Source: an uncultured Clostridia bacterium (GTDB taxonomy: Bacteria; Bacillota; Clostridia; Christensenellales; Borkfalkiaceae). From it: a stretch of DNA of 40,517 nt. Both the position numbers and the translations under genes were made by a program. The stretch's first letter is position 1. Each line of letters starts with the position of its first letter. The notes under the pieces are model-generated. The model was given only the letters and a program-made list of their open reading frames with translations, made no database searches and was not told the DNA's origin. Where the stretch lies: assembly GCA_947176485.1 (NCBI GenBank), contig CAMWQS010000002.1:1-40517 (forward strand), read 5' to 3'. Shown here in pieces: positions 6,610 to 14,645 of the stretch.

Positions 6610-8394
6610 TTATGCTTTATAGGTAATCGTTATAGTTGCTTCCGTTGCGGAAACGCTGTCCATCGTGATATCGAAGATAAGCGTTTTGTTGTCGTTCGTT
6701 TTGTAGTTCGGGAACTTTGAGCTGAACTTGCCGCCCGTCAGCCACAAGTCGGTATCGGTTGCGTAACCGCTCGAGCTTTTAAACTTCGTTTCGCCGTCCG
6801 CTTCAACTAACTTTATAAGCGATATGTCGGACGAAGAGTTGTTGTAATCGGTAAACGAGCCGAAATCGTTATTGAACGGGTCGTTTATCCAAGACGATAC
6901 GTGGTAAATTCTTACGCCGTATTTAGCTCCGTCGTATAGGTAGCTGTTGCTCATCGTAGCGTGCAGCTTGTTGAGCCCTTGCGCGGAATACAAATCGATT
7001 AAAAGATATTCGCAGAAGTACGAGTTGTCAAATTTCAAAGGAATGAGGAGCGCGTCGCCCTTTGCTTGGGAGCTTTGAATGGTAATGGTTTGTGTGGAGG
7101 TAACTACCGTAGGAGTAAGCCAGCCGAGCATCGTTTTGGAGTAAACGTTCTGGTCGCCCACCGTGGCGTCCATCATATCCGCGCCGCCAAGCCCTTCGTT
7201 GCAGCCCTTACTTTCTTCATAGTCGTAGTAATCGTCAAGCCCCAAAAGGTGCCCCGTTTCGTGAATGTAGGTGGAGGCGTTAATTTTAAGACCCGATATT
7301 TCGGGATAATACTCGTCGGTGTATCCGCCCTTCACGCTTTCTTCCATAAAGCCGATGCCCGTAAACATATAGTAGAACGCTTTTTTGCCGTCGTACTTAG
7401 TTTCGTCGTAGTTCCAGGTTACGTACGCCCAATAGAAGTCGCCGTCGTCGTAATCGACGGGGGCGGAATAGAGAAGGTAAACCGCGTCAAGCGTGCCGTC
7501 TTTGTTGTAGTCGTATTTCGTAAGGTCAAGCTTGCTTGCGTAATATTTAAGTACTTCGTGTAAAAGCACGTTATCGCCGTTGTTATAAGTTTGCCCGTCT
7601 TCCGTTGCGGTAAGCCCCGCGTAGTGGGTAGAGGAATTCGACGCCGTGTAATAGCTGACGCTCCCCAAATTATATCCCGCTATATCGAACGAGAGATTGA
7701 GCTTGCCGTAAGAAGCCTTCTGATAGTAGGTTTTAACGCTTTCCCAGCCCGTCTGTTCGGAGGTGCCGTTAAACGCAATATTAAGGTTTGAAAGCTCTGT
7801 TTGGGATATCGTCGTGTTACTGAATTTAATGGGAATTACCAGTGCGCTATAGGTGCCCGTTGAGGGTAAGCCCGTTGCAGGGTCGCCGCCCACCGAGGTC
7901 AGCTTCTTTTGCAGCCTTTCGTCGTCAAAGGTCGCCGCGTCGTAGGTCTGCTTAGTCATCGCGTTGGGGTCGCTCGTGCCCGTGCCCGTTCCTGTACCTG
8001 TACCCGTACCCGTTCCGGTGCCTGTGCCAGTACCAGTACCAGTGCCTGTACCTGTGCCGGTGCCGCCCGTGGCGTCGTGTTTTTTGGGTAATACGGTAAA
8101 CGATAAGTCTTTACTTGCATTGCCTATCGTCAGCGTAACGGTAAAGTATCCGGGGATATTCGTGTTCGCGTGGTGCGTGTCAACCATATCCTCGGTTACC
8201 GTTATACGGTAACCATTCTTGTCTTTTACGATAAAATACTCGTTGTAATCTATCGTGTCGCCGGCTTCTATTATGCAAGATTTGCTTTTATCGACTGCAA
8301 TGGTATAGTCGCTATCGGTGCTGCACGCGCCGACGGTAAAGGTTAGCGCTACGATTAACGCAACGAGAATAACTAAAAATTTTGACCTTTTCAC
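6610..8394 (-). CDS. M6-type secreted zinc metalloprotease, lipoprotein
   Basis: A 594-residue predicted surface protease of the M6 (immune inhibitor A-like) group. Residues 1-24 form a lipoprotein signal: basic start, long hydrophobic stretch and lipobox ending VGAC, so the mature protein should be anchored to the membrane through that Cys. A small beta domain follows, then a linker of 15 Gly-Thr pairs (7975-8064). The catalytic domain carries the zinc motif HETGHLLGLDDYYD near residue 377 and GGADMMDATVGD downstream, the M6 Met-turn region. Likely substrates are extracellular proteins; specificity is unknown. The start is a GTG at 8394, preceded by AAAGGG at 8 nt. It is monocistronic, with its own promoter at 8431-8459, and divergent from the next lipoprotein gene. 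Confidence 0.85.
   Translation of the reverse strand: MKRSKFLVILVALIVALTFTVGACSTDSDYTIAVDKSKSCIIEAGDTIDYNEYFIVKDKNGYRITVTEDMVDTHHANTNIPGYFTVTLTIGNASKDLSFTVLPKKHDATGGTGTGTGTGTGTGTGTGTGTGTGTGTGTGTSDPNAMTKQTYDAATFDDERLQKKLTSVGGDPATGLPSTGTYSALVIPIKFSNTTISQTELSNLNIAFNGTSEQTGWESVKTYYQKASYGKLNLSFDIAGYNLGSVSYYTASNSSTHYAGLTATEDGQTYNNGDNVLLHEVLKYYASKLDLTKYDYNKDGTLDAVYLLYSAPVDYDDGDFYWAYVTWNYDETKYDGKKAFYYMFTGIGFMEESVKGGYTDEYYPEISGLKINASTYIHETGHLLGLDDYYDYEESKGCNEGLGGADMMDATVGDQNVYSKTMLGWLTPTVVTSTQTITIQSSQAKGDALLIPLKFDNSYFCEYLLIDLYSAQGLNKLHATMSNSYLYDGAKYGVRIYHVSSWINDPFNNDFGSFTDYNNSSSDISLIKLVEADGETKFKSSSGYATDTDLWLTGGKFSSKFPNYKTNDNKTLIFDITMDSVSATEATITITYKA
7975..8064 (-). repeat. Hexanucleotide tandem repeat encoding (GT)15
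   Basis: Fifteen 6-bp units encode consecutive Gly-Thr pairs between the N-terminal domain and the catalytic domain of the metalloprotease. Codons vary widely (GGC/GGA/GGT with ACG/ACA/ACC/ACT), so the protein linker is kept while the DNA has drifted. Copy-number change would keep the reading frame. Confidence 0.9.
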
Positions 8395-8430
8395 TGTTAT
8401 TACCCTTTCGTATATTTTTTTGACTTCTTC

Positions 8431-8459
8431 ATTATATATCGCCGCGTTCTAATTTGCAA
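8431..8459 (-). promoter_or_regulatory. Promoter of the metalloprotease gene
   Basis: On the - strand: TTGCAA (8459-8454), 17-nt spacer, TATAAT (8436-8431). It sits about 40 nt before the GTG start. Confidence 0.65.
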
Positions 8460-8548
8460 TAGAAATTATTAATCTATATTAAGCCGCGCCGCGTTTTTCC
8501 AAATACTGTAAATACCTATCAAAATAAGTAATTTTTTAACAATCACCG

Positions 8549-8577
8549 TTGACAAACAAATATATAAGTAGTATAAT
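8549..8577 (+). promoter_or_regulatory. Consensus promoter of the Ig-like lipoprotein gene
   Basis: A perfect TTGACA (8549-8554), 17-nt spacer and perfect TATAAT (8572-8577). The predicted leader is about 138 nt long. With the - strand promoter at 8431-8459 it fills most of the 328-bp gene-free interval 8395-8722. Confidence 0.88.
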
Positions 8578-8593
8578 TATTGAAATAAGAACG

Positions 8594-8629
8594 AAGGGCA
8601 GCTGCCCTTGTGCGTTGCTTGCAACGCAC
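8594..8629 (+). promoter_or_regulatory. Two adjacent hairpins in a 5' leader
   Basis: A perfect 16-bp palindrome (AAGGGCAGCTGCCCTT, 8594-8609) abuts a 9-bp perfect stem (GTGCGTTGC at 8610-8618 with 8621-8629). They begin about ten bases after the expected transcription start. Neither is followed by a T-run, so they are not terminators. They could protect the 5' end of the mRNA or bind a protein. No known riboswitch was recognised. Confidence 0.6.
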
Positions 8630-8722
8630 AACGATACCTAATCGTATTAAACGCGCATTTCGTTTTTAATAAATCCGTTCGCGGTTTACGCCGCGGCTAT
8701 AAAACTATTTGGGGGAAAAAGA

Positions 8723-11700
8723 ATGAAGAAATCAAAGCTAATGAAAGCCTTATTGACTTTCGGAATGAGTATGGTAACGGCGACAGCTATCGTCGGTTTT
8801 ACCGCATGCGGTGACGAGCACGACCACGTTGACGCGGATAATAACGGCAAGTGCGATATATGCGAAACCGATATGACGCCCGCAGACGGCGGCAACCAAG
8901 ACATTACGGTAGCCGTTGAAAAGGTTGAGCTTAACAAAAACTCGATTACGCTTGATATCGGCGGTGAGGAAACCTTAACGGCAACCGTTACGCCCGATAA
9001 TGCAGATAATAAAACCGTAACTTGGTCGAGTGATAAACCCGATATCGCAACGGTAGTGGGCGGCAAGATTACTGCAAAAGCAGCCGGCACGGCAACCATA
9101 ACGGCAACCGCGGGCGGCAAAACCGCAACCTGCTCGGTAACGGTAAACGAACCCGCACCCAAGCCCGACGTAACCAAGGAAGAATGGGCGGAAATTTTGG
9201 AAAGCGTAGATAACTTCACGCTCACGGAATCGACGGAAAGTAAAACGAGTATTCAAAAGGTCGACGGCGATAAAATCGGGCTTGCCGACGGCAGCATTTT
9301 AGTCAAAGACGGTGAAAAGTATTACGAATACCGTCAAGACGTCGAAACCGAGAAATGGGCAAAAGTAGAAATTTCAGCCCAATTTTACGAAGCCACGGCA
9401 AACGTCTTTTCGGGTTTTGTAAGCGGTATTAAAGACCTTTACGAGGAGTTTGACCTTAACGACGGAGTATACGTTGCTAAACACGCCGTCAATATGGCGG
9501 GGATAGGTGAACTTCATAACTTGGAAGTTAAATTTAATCACGGCAAGTTGACGGGCATAACGTTCCAAACGATTATCGAGATTGGCGGCGACGTCATCAT
9601 CGAAGGTACGCCTGCGGAGCAAGCCGACGAACCCACAGAGAGCGGCGGTGCAACTACCGAAACCCCCAACCCTACCGAGAATCTTTTGATTACGAGTTAC
9701 GAAGTTTCCGACGTCGGCACGACCGTCGTTCCCCTGCCTAAGATTGACGGCGGAGAAACTCCCGACCCCGAAGACAAAGCAGCAGTAACCGCAGACGAGT
9801 GGGCGGAAATTTTCAACGGCTTAACCAACGTTACCGTTGAAATGAAGTTGGAAGGCGAATTACAATCGACGCTTAAAACCGACGGTGTAAAAGTTCATCT
9901 TATTTCTGCGGACAATGAAACCATTTTCGCTGAGTCCGAAGGCAGTTACTACAAATATGAAAAGACTGATGGCAAATGGTCAAAAGAAGAAATAACTCAA
10001 GAAGCTTACGCCAGCGAGCTTGAAGAAGATAATGCGTATTTAGCTGTATTAAAGTCTTTAAATGCTTATTATAGCGAATTTGATTACAAAGACGGCAAGT
10101 ACAGTGTAGCAGAAATCGAAGACGTAGTTATTAAAAACATAGAAGTTACTTTCGATGACGGCAAATTGGTAAGCGTAAAATGTGAAGTCGAGGAATTAGA
10201 GCTTTCTTACGGTAACGCAAACGCAACTACAATTGAAGTGCCTATGGTCAACGAAGTTCCCAATATCACTATGTGGACGGAAGTAACCGACGCGATAAAT
10301 GGTGAAGTGCACGAAAACGACGCCGATTTTATATGGCACCATATTTTCTTTAACGATGCAGTTGCTAAGCAATATAATTTCGACAGCTACGAAGCAACGG
10401 TAAAGCTTGACGGCGTTGACGGCGAAGTTGTTACGAGTATTGCATTCAACGAAAACGACATTAAAGCTCACACCTATCATATGCAAATCCGTATTAAGGG
10501 GAATAGGTATCAAACGGCAGAATTCACAATCACCTTCAAGAATGGCGACGACGTAGTTGCAACCGGCACCTATACCCGCGAGGGAAGTAAAGAAGTAGTT
10601 CTTAACAAAGCTGTTGCGACCATATTAGTAGAAGCAACCGAAACCATTTCAATTACGTCCATTAACGGTAGTACTGATTGGAATGGTAAGAAAATTACTT
10701 GGTCTATCGACAATGAAAGCTTAGCAACCATTGTGGATAACGAAGACGGCACCTGCACCGTTACCGGCGTTGCAGAGGGCGAGGTTATCCTCACGTGTAC
10801 CGTTGGCGAGGGCAAAGAAGCATTCAGCCAGACCTGTGAAATAACCGTCAGTGAAAGCAATGAACCGACAGAACCAGAGGACGTTTCTAGCCAAGTCGTA
10901 CATAATAATAAATTCCCTCACGGCGATAGAAAGGGCGTACAAATTTATTATGATTTACAAGGCAGTGATTACTCTAAACTTGTTAAACAAATCGTTCCCG
11001 CTAATACAGTGATAACGGCAACTAAGAATGGGGAAGCATATACGGTTCAAGTTCTCCGCAAAGAATGGGAAAGCAATACTACAAATAAACTGTGGATTCA
11101 AATTTCAGTAGATGGCGACTGGTCGGATAACGATTACGTATTTTCAATTAGTTTCAGAGATGCAGATGGCAACGAGGTTGCTTACGGCACTTATAGTGAA
11201 ATGGCAACAGACGCGGCTTTGTATATTAGCAAAGATACGCTTAGCCTTACGCTTAAAGAAGATGAAACGGTTACCGGAACGATAACGGCATCTAAAACTG
11301 CCGCGGCTGTGGGCGATATAGAGTGGAAAATTGAGGATACGGAAGGTGAGGGCGTTGCATCAATTGAAGTAAGCGAAGATAAGCTTTCCGTAACGGTAAC
11401 AGCACTTACGGCAGGTACTGCAACTATTACCGTAACAGTAGGCGGTTTGACAAAGACTTGTGAAGTAACCGTACACGCTGTGGGCGGGGGTGGTGTTCAG
11501 CTCCCCGATATACAGCTTAAGTTTACGGCTGTACTTAACGACTATTACCCCGCGGCTGGTGCAATTTATCACGACTTTATCAGCTTAGCTGAAATCTACG
11601 ATAACTTTGTATACTCTCTTGATAACATACAAGTCAGTGCAACGCTTAACGGAGAAGAAATTGCAGTTGAGTTGCAACCCAACGGTTCGCTCGGCGGAGA

Positions 11701-11836
11701 TAAAAATATGCATTTCCACGCTAAAATCGGTGACGCAAGTACTACTGTTGACGAGATAAAGTCGGGCTTGTCTATTACGATGATTTTTATCGATAAAGAC
11801 GGCAACCCTTGTGCATACGCTATCATTGCGAACTAA
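8723..11836 (+). CDS. Modular surface lipoprotein with bacterial Ig-like (Big_2) domains
   Basis: A 1037-residue exported protein with a lipoprotein signal (lipobox FTAC, Cys29). A short Asp/Asn/Cys-rich stretch after it (around DNNGKCDICETD) resembles a calcium- or metal-binding loop. Three Big_2-type domains are visible at about 61-142, 626-712 and 832-925. Between them are two copies of an unknown unit starting T-x-E/D-E-W-A-E-I (about 149-295 and 355-505), and three copies of a second unknown unit of about 100 residues (about 515-620, 722-825, 935-1037). No catalytic motif is seen, so a binding or scaffold role at the cell surface is the most I would infer. A GGGGGAAAA ribosome binding site precedes the ATG, and a consensus promoter drives it. 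Confidence 0.8.
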   Translation: MKKSKLMKALLTFGMSMVTATAIVGFTACGDEHDHVDADNNGKCDICETDMTPADGGNQDITVAVEKVELNKNSITLDIGGEETLTATVTPDNADNKTVTWSSDKPDIATVVGGKITAKAAGTATITATAGGKTATCSVTVNEPAPKPDVTKEEWAEILESVDNFTLTESTESKTSIQKVDGDKIGLADGSILVKDGEKYYEYRQDVETEKWAKVEISAQFYEATANVFSGFVSGIKDLYEEFDLNDGVYVAKHAVNMAGIGELHNLEVKFNHGKLTGITFQTIIEIGGDVIIEGTPAEQADEPTESGGATTETPNPTENLLITSYEVSDVGTTVVPLPKIDGGETPDPEDKAAVTADEWAEIFNGLTNVTVEMKLEGELQSTLKTDGVKVHLISADNETIFAESEGSYYKYEKTDGKWSKEEITQEAYASELEEDNAYLAVLKSLNAYYSEFDYKDGKYSVAEIEDVVIKNIEVTFDDGKLVSVKCEVEELELSYGNANATTIEVPMVNEVPNITMWTEVTDAINGEVHENDADFIWHHIFFNDAVAKQYNFDSYEATVKLDGVDGEVVTSIAFNENDIKAHTYHMQIRIKGNRYQTAEFTITFKNGDDVVATGTYTREGSKEVVLNKAVATILVEATETISITSINGSTDWNGKKITWSIDNESLATIVDNEDGTCTVTGVAEGEVILTCTVGEGKEAFSQTCEITVSESNEPTEPEDVSSQVVHNNKFPHGDRKGVQIYYDLQGSDYSKLVKQIVPANTVITATKNGEAYTVQVLRKEWESNTTNKLWIQISVDGDWSDNDYVFSISFRDADGNEVAYGTYSEMATDAALYISKDTLSLTLKEDETVTGTITASKTAAAVGDIEWKIEDTEGEGVASIEVSEDKLSVTVTALTAGTATITVTVGGLTKTCEVTVHAVGGGGVQLPDIQLKFTAVLNDYYPAAGAIYHDFISLAEIYDNFVYSLDNIQVSATLNGEEIAVELQPNGSLGGDKNMHFHAKIGDASTTVDEIKSGLSITMIFIDKDGNPCAYAIIAN

Positions 11837-11862
11837 TTGCAACAATTACACACAACGAAAAA

Positions 11863-11891
11863 CGGGACGGAATTTTCCGTCCCGCTTTATT
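11863..11891. terminator. Bidirectional intrinsic terminator
   Basis: A 10-bp stem (CGGGACGGAA with TTCCGTCCCG) has T-runs on both sides. It separates the convergent lipoprotein gene (ends 11836) and SDR gene (ends 11895). Confidence 0.88.
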
Positions 11892-11894
11892 TTT

Positions 11895-12542
11895 TTACCA
11901 AATAAAGGTTGCCTTTGCCTGCTCGCCGTTGTCGATTAAAATATCCTGTGCCGTCATGGAACGATTGACAACCGTAACAAAGTAGGCCCACTCCGCAATC
12001 TCCTCGGGCTCTGCCCATTTGGGCAAAAGCGTCTCGTCCATAATTTGTTTCCAGAGCACGGCGTCGTTCATCACGCGCTCGTTTAGCTCCGTCCTGACGC
12101 CCCCCGGAGAGAGACTGTTTGCCGTCGCCCCGTATTTCGCCACACGCAGGGCAACGTTCTTCATATAGGCAACCATACCCCCCTTGCTTGCGCAATATTC
12201 GGGGAATTCTGCGCCCGAGCTTGCACTCGCAGACGCAATAAATAAAACACTTTTAATATTCTTTTGAAATGCGTATTTCTCGGTTATGCGGATACTGCCC
12301 TTTAGGTTGATATCGATATCCTGTCCCGAGTCCTGCACGCCTGCGTTGTTGATTAAAATTTCCGCACCCGAAACCTCGGGCAACTCCCCCGAAAAAACAT
12401 CCGTCTGAACGTGCGTGTAGTTCTTATGTTCCAAGGAGGGGGGCAGAATATCGAGCCCGATAACCTCGTGCCCGCACGTTAAAAATTTCCGTGCAATCGC
12501 CTTACCGATTCCCTTACTCGTTCCCGTCATAAGCACTTTCAT
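11895..12542 (-). CDS. Short-chain dehydrogenase/reductase (SDR)
   Basis: A 215-residue NAD(P)-dependent oxidoreductase of the classical SDR fold. It shows the cofactor motif TGTSKGIG (6-13), NNAG (about 86-89), the catalytic Ser in IASASASSG and the catalytic YCASKGG (Tyr and Lys). The C-terminal SPGGVRT loop is the usual NAD-binding segment. Family members include FabG-like ketoacyl reductases and many sugar or steroid dehydrogenases, so the substrate is open. It has a strong GGGAGG site 6 nt before the ATG and overlaps the VUT transporter gene by 29 nt, so the two form an operon. Confidence 0.85.
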   Translation of the reverse strand: MKVLMTGTSKGIGKAIARKFLTCGHEVIGLDILPPSLEHKNYTHVQTDVFSGELPEVSGAEILINNAGVQDSGQDIDINLKGSIRITEKYAFQKNIKSVLFIASASASSGAEFPEYCASKGGMVAYMKNVALRVAKYGATANSLSPGGVRTELNERVMNDAVLWKQIMDETLLPKWAEPEEIAEWAYFVTVVNRSMTAQDILIDNGEQAKATFIW

Positions 12543-13287
12543 GTTGTACCTCCCTTTTCAGTGTAAAATACTCTTCCCCTAAGCCGTTTTGTTTCCACCG
12601 CTTTGTAATCATGAAGCCCGGATAGAAAAAGATTGCCTCGCACAAAAGTTCGACGAGCATGCCCGTCACCGCGCAGGTCAGGCACTGCACTATCGTCCAG
12701 CCGAAGAAGAAGTGGCTAACGAGCAGTGCAAAAACCAGGTTGTCTACAAACTGCCCCACAGCCGTCGAAACGTAGGTACGCATTACGTACGCGCCGAGCC
12801 CGTCGGGCTTCCTTTTAAAAATCTTACCGATTCCGAAGTTGGACAGGTTATTCACAATAGACGAGGAAAGAAAGGCAACCGTACTGCCGAGGACGACGTA
12901 CCAAGTTCCGCCGAAAGTGTGATTGAGCGCATTGCCTATCACTTTCTCGCTCCCCTCAACGTAAGATTCGCCCCAAGTTCCCGGAACTACGCTGCCGATA
13001 AAGAGCAGTAGGCAAAAAAACAGATTGACGACAATAGCTAGCACGGTGACCTCGGTCGCCGCCTTGGGCCCGAAGTGCTTGGTTAAAATATCCATGGTGA
13101 AGAAGGCAAACCAAGACACGATAATTCCGCAGTCGAGTGCCAGCCAGTCGCAGGGAATATCTAAACTCTTATTTGCAAGCAGGTTCATGGAGAACACGGA
13201 TAGAATAAACAGCACGACGACAATTGTCGGCACGCTTTTAAGGAGTACACAAAACTCCTTCCATTCTTTTTGTATCTTTTGTTTCAT
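12514..13287 (-). CDS. VUT family (YhhQ-like) queuosine-precursor or vitamin transporter
   Basis: An integral membrane protein of the Vut_1/DUF165 family, whose Escherichia member YhhQ imports queuosine precursors. About six hydrophobic segments are visible, with the family-type stretches ALDCGIIVSWFAFFTMDIL and STAVGQFVDNLVFALLVSHF. From ATG 13287 it is 257 residues. The frame is open to a GTG at 13338, but that codon lies inside a GC hairpin, 14 nt from an AGGAGG, so the longer start is less likely; neither start is well supported. The leader upstream is structured and might hold a preQ1-type riboswitch. It is co-transcribed with the SDR gene. Confidence 0.75.
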   Translation of the reverse strand: MKQKIQKEWKEFCVLLKSVPTIVVVLFILSVFSMNLLANKSLDIPCDWLALDCGIIVSWFAFFTMDILTKHFGPKAATEVTVLAIVVNLFFCLLLFIGSVVPGTWGESYVEGSEKVIGNALNHTFGGTWYVVLGSTVAFLSSSIVNNLSNFGIGKIFKRKPDGLGAYVMRTYVSTAVGQFVDNLVFALLVSHFFFGWTIVQCLTCAVTGMLVELLCEAIFFYPGFMITKRWKQNGLGEEYFTLKREVQHESAYDGNE

Positions 13288-13330
13288 AAAAATAAAAGCG
13301 TCTTTAACTTCCGCAAAAGTCAAAAACGCG

Positions 13331-13409
13331 GGGCGCACTTCGCGCCCTAATTCCTCCTAGTTTTGATTTTGCTTTTATATGCAAGGCAGGATGGTTACGA
13401 ACTGCCCGA
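13331..13409 (-). promoter_or_regulatory. Structured leader of the VUT transporter gene (possible preQ1-type element)
   Basis: Reading the - strand, a stem GGCAG/CTGCC closes a loop TTCGTAACCATC (13407-13386). An A-rich tail follows, ending AAAACTAGGAGG at 13353. After it comes a GC hairpin (GGGCGC/GCGCCC, 13347-13331) and TTTTT. A short stem, a C-containing loop and an A-rich tail running into CTA plus a Shine-Dalgarno are the general layout of preQ1-I aptamers, and the gene is a queuosine-precursor-type transporter. I could not draw a convincing loop-tail pseudoknot, so this stays a candidate. Confidence 0.3.
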
Positions 13410-13425
13410 TTCAATTTTCTAACAT

Positions 13426-13454
13426 ATTTTATCACAGCTATAAGCAAAATGCAA
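13426..13454 (-). promoter_or_regulatory. Candidate promoter of the VUT-SDR operon
   Basis: On the - strand: TTGCAT (13454-13449), 17-nt spacer, TAAAAT (13431-13426). The start would lie about ten bases before the GGCAG stem of the leader. Confidence 0.45.
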
Positions 13455-13503
13455 CTCATTTTACGGTTGCAAAAATTAATTTCCCGTACCCGCAAAAATT
13501 CAG

Positions 13504-13545
13504 TTGCCCCCCTAATATGCCGCAAATAACGCGTTTTTCGGCGTG
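13504..13545 (+). repeat. Dispersed element, copy C
   Basis: TTGCCCCCCTAATATGCCGC then AAATAACGCGTTTTTCGGCG. It lies between the divergent VUT and membrane-protein genes, just upstream of the + strand promoter. It shares 17 consecutive bases (ATGCCGCAAATAACGCG) with copy D. Confidence 0.8.
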
Positions 13546-13561
13546 GAATTGTGCAAAGGTA

Positions 13562-13590
13562 TTGACATTTTCCGACAATATAGCTATAAT
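13562..13590 (+). promoter_or_regulatory. Consensus promoter
   Basis: A perfect TTGACA (13562-13567), 17-nt spacer and perfect TATAAT (13585-13590), ahead of the membrane-protein gene at 13623. Confidence 0.88.
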
Positions 13591-13622
13591 CAAGACGTAT
13601 AAAATATATAAGAGGTGTGTTA

Positions 13623-14552
13623 ATGAATAAAAAATTTACTGCCTTTTTCAACGGCTTGGGTATGACGGTAAATAAGAATTCCGCATACGGCGTTGTAAAC
13701 GGGTATGAAACTAATGCGCGGCTAAATAATTTTGATAACGTTGCGCCTCTTTTGGTACATATTACTTGTTACACCACGGACGAGGCAAAGCGCAATATTG
13801 CAAACGCTTTGCGGGCAGCGGCGATTAAGTTTTGCAACTTTCAATTTTCGCCTTACGGGCTTACGGTCGGGCTGAACGATATGACGGGCGGCAGACTTTT
13901 AAAAAGGCTGAACGGCGTTTTGGATTTATTGTATAGCACCATTGCGGCAAACGGCGGCTTGGGCGTAGGCTATTGCCCCGTGTGCGGCAAGGCGTTGGAG
14001 GCGGAGCAAGCTATTCTTTGCCAAGTTGACGGCTTCACTATAAGCCTTGACGAGGAATGCAAAACCAACTTGAACGCTTTAATCGACGCCGAAAATAAGG
14101 ACTTTAAGGAGGCACCCAACAACTACTTGCGCGGGTTCCTCGGTGCGGTGGTCGGTGCGCTTGCGGGCGTAGTGGTGGCAATACTGTTAAATGTCGCGGG
14201 CTTCGTATCCTCGCTGTCGGCAATAGTTTCCGCAGTTCTGGGCGCGTTTTTATATGAAAAATTCGGCGGAAAGCCCAATAAAATGATGATAGTGATAGTT
14301 TCGTTGACAACCTTCGTTTTTATGGCGGCAACGGTTCCGGCAATTTACATAGTAACTTCGGGAATAGCTGCAAGCGAATATGGAGTAAATATTTCAATGT
14401 TTGAAGCCTTTGCTCTCCTTATGCAAGACTCGGAATTTGCAAGCTGGTTCTACAGCGACCTTGCTCTCATCTTATTGTTCTCCGCACTTGGCGTCGGCTG
14501 GATTATCTTCTATCTTTCAAGAAAAATCAAGAGAAGACAAAACATACAATAA
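13623..14552 (+). CDS. Unknown membrane protein with CPVCG motif
   Basis: A 309-residue protein I do not recognise. The first ~165 residues are soluble. They contain CPVCGK (about 119-124) followed by two further Cys (AILC, EEC), which may form a zinc knuckle. The second half has four hydrophobic segments (about 165-190, 193-210, 222-245 and 280-302) and a basic C terminus (SRKIKRRQ), suggesting the soluble part and the tail are cytoplasmic. ATG 13623 is chosen over GTG 13617 because AGAGG ends 7 nt before it. It is monocistronic, with a consensus promoter and a strong terminator. Confidence 0.75.
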   Translation: MNKKFTAFFNGLGMTVNKNSAYGVVNGYETNARLNNFDNVAPLLVHITCYTTDEAKRNIANALRAAAIKFCNFQFSPYGLTVGLNDMTGGRLLKRLNGVLDLLYSTIAANGGLGVGYCPVCGKALEAEQAILCQVDGFTISLDEECKTNLNALIDAENKDFKEAPNNYLRGFLGAVVGALAGVVVAILLNVAGFVSSLSAIVSAVLGAFLYEKFGGKPNKMMIVIVSLTTFVFMAATVPAIYIVTSGIAASEYGVNISMFEAFALLMQDSEFASWFYSDLALILLFSALGVGWIIFYLSRKIKRRQNIQ

Positions 14553-14565
14553 TTGCGGTTAATAC

Positions 14566-14601
14566 AAAATCGGGCGGTATCAATTTACCGCCCGATTTTT
14601 T
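14566..14601 (+). terminator. Intrinsic terminator
   Basis: A 14-bp stem (AAAATCGGGCGGTA with TACCGCCCGATTTT) closes a 6-nt loop and is followed by T's. It ends the membrane-protein gene and probably also the convergent amidase gene. Confidence 0.92.
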
Positions 14602-14605
14602 AATT

Positions 14606-14640
14606 GGTGCCCACATATGCCGCAAATAACGCGTTTTTTT
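14606..14640 (+). repeat. Dispersed element, copy D
   Basis: GGTGCCCACATATGCCGCAA followed by ATAACGCGTTTTTTT. It sits between the terminator at 14566-14601 and the amidase stop at 14646. Confidence 0.8.
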
Positions 14641-14645
14641 GCGGG

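Noticed and set aside
7975-8064. Phase-variable tract in the protease gene
   Set aside because: The unit is 6 bp, so changes in copy number keep the frame, and the units are too diverged for frequent slippage.
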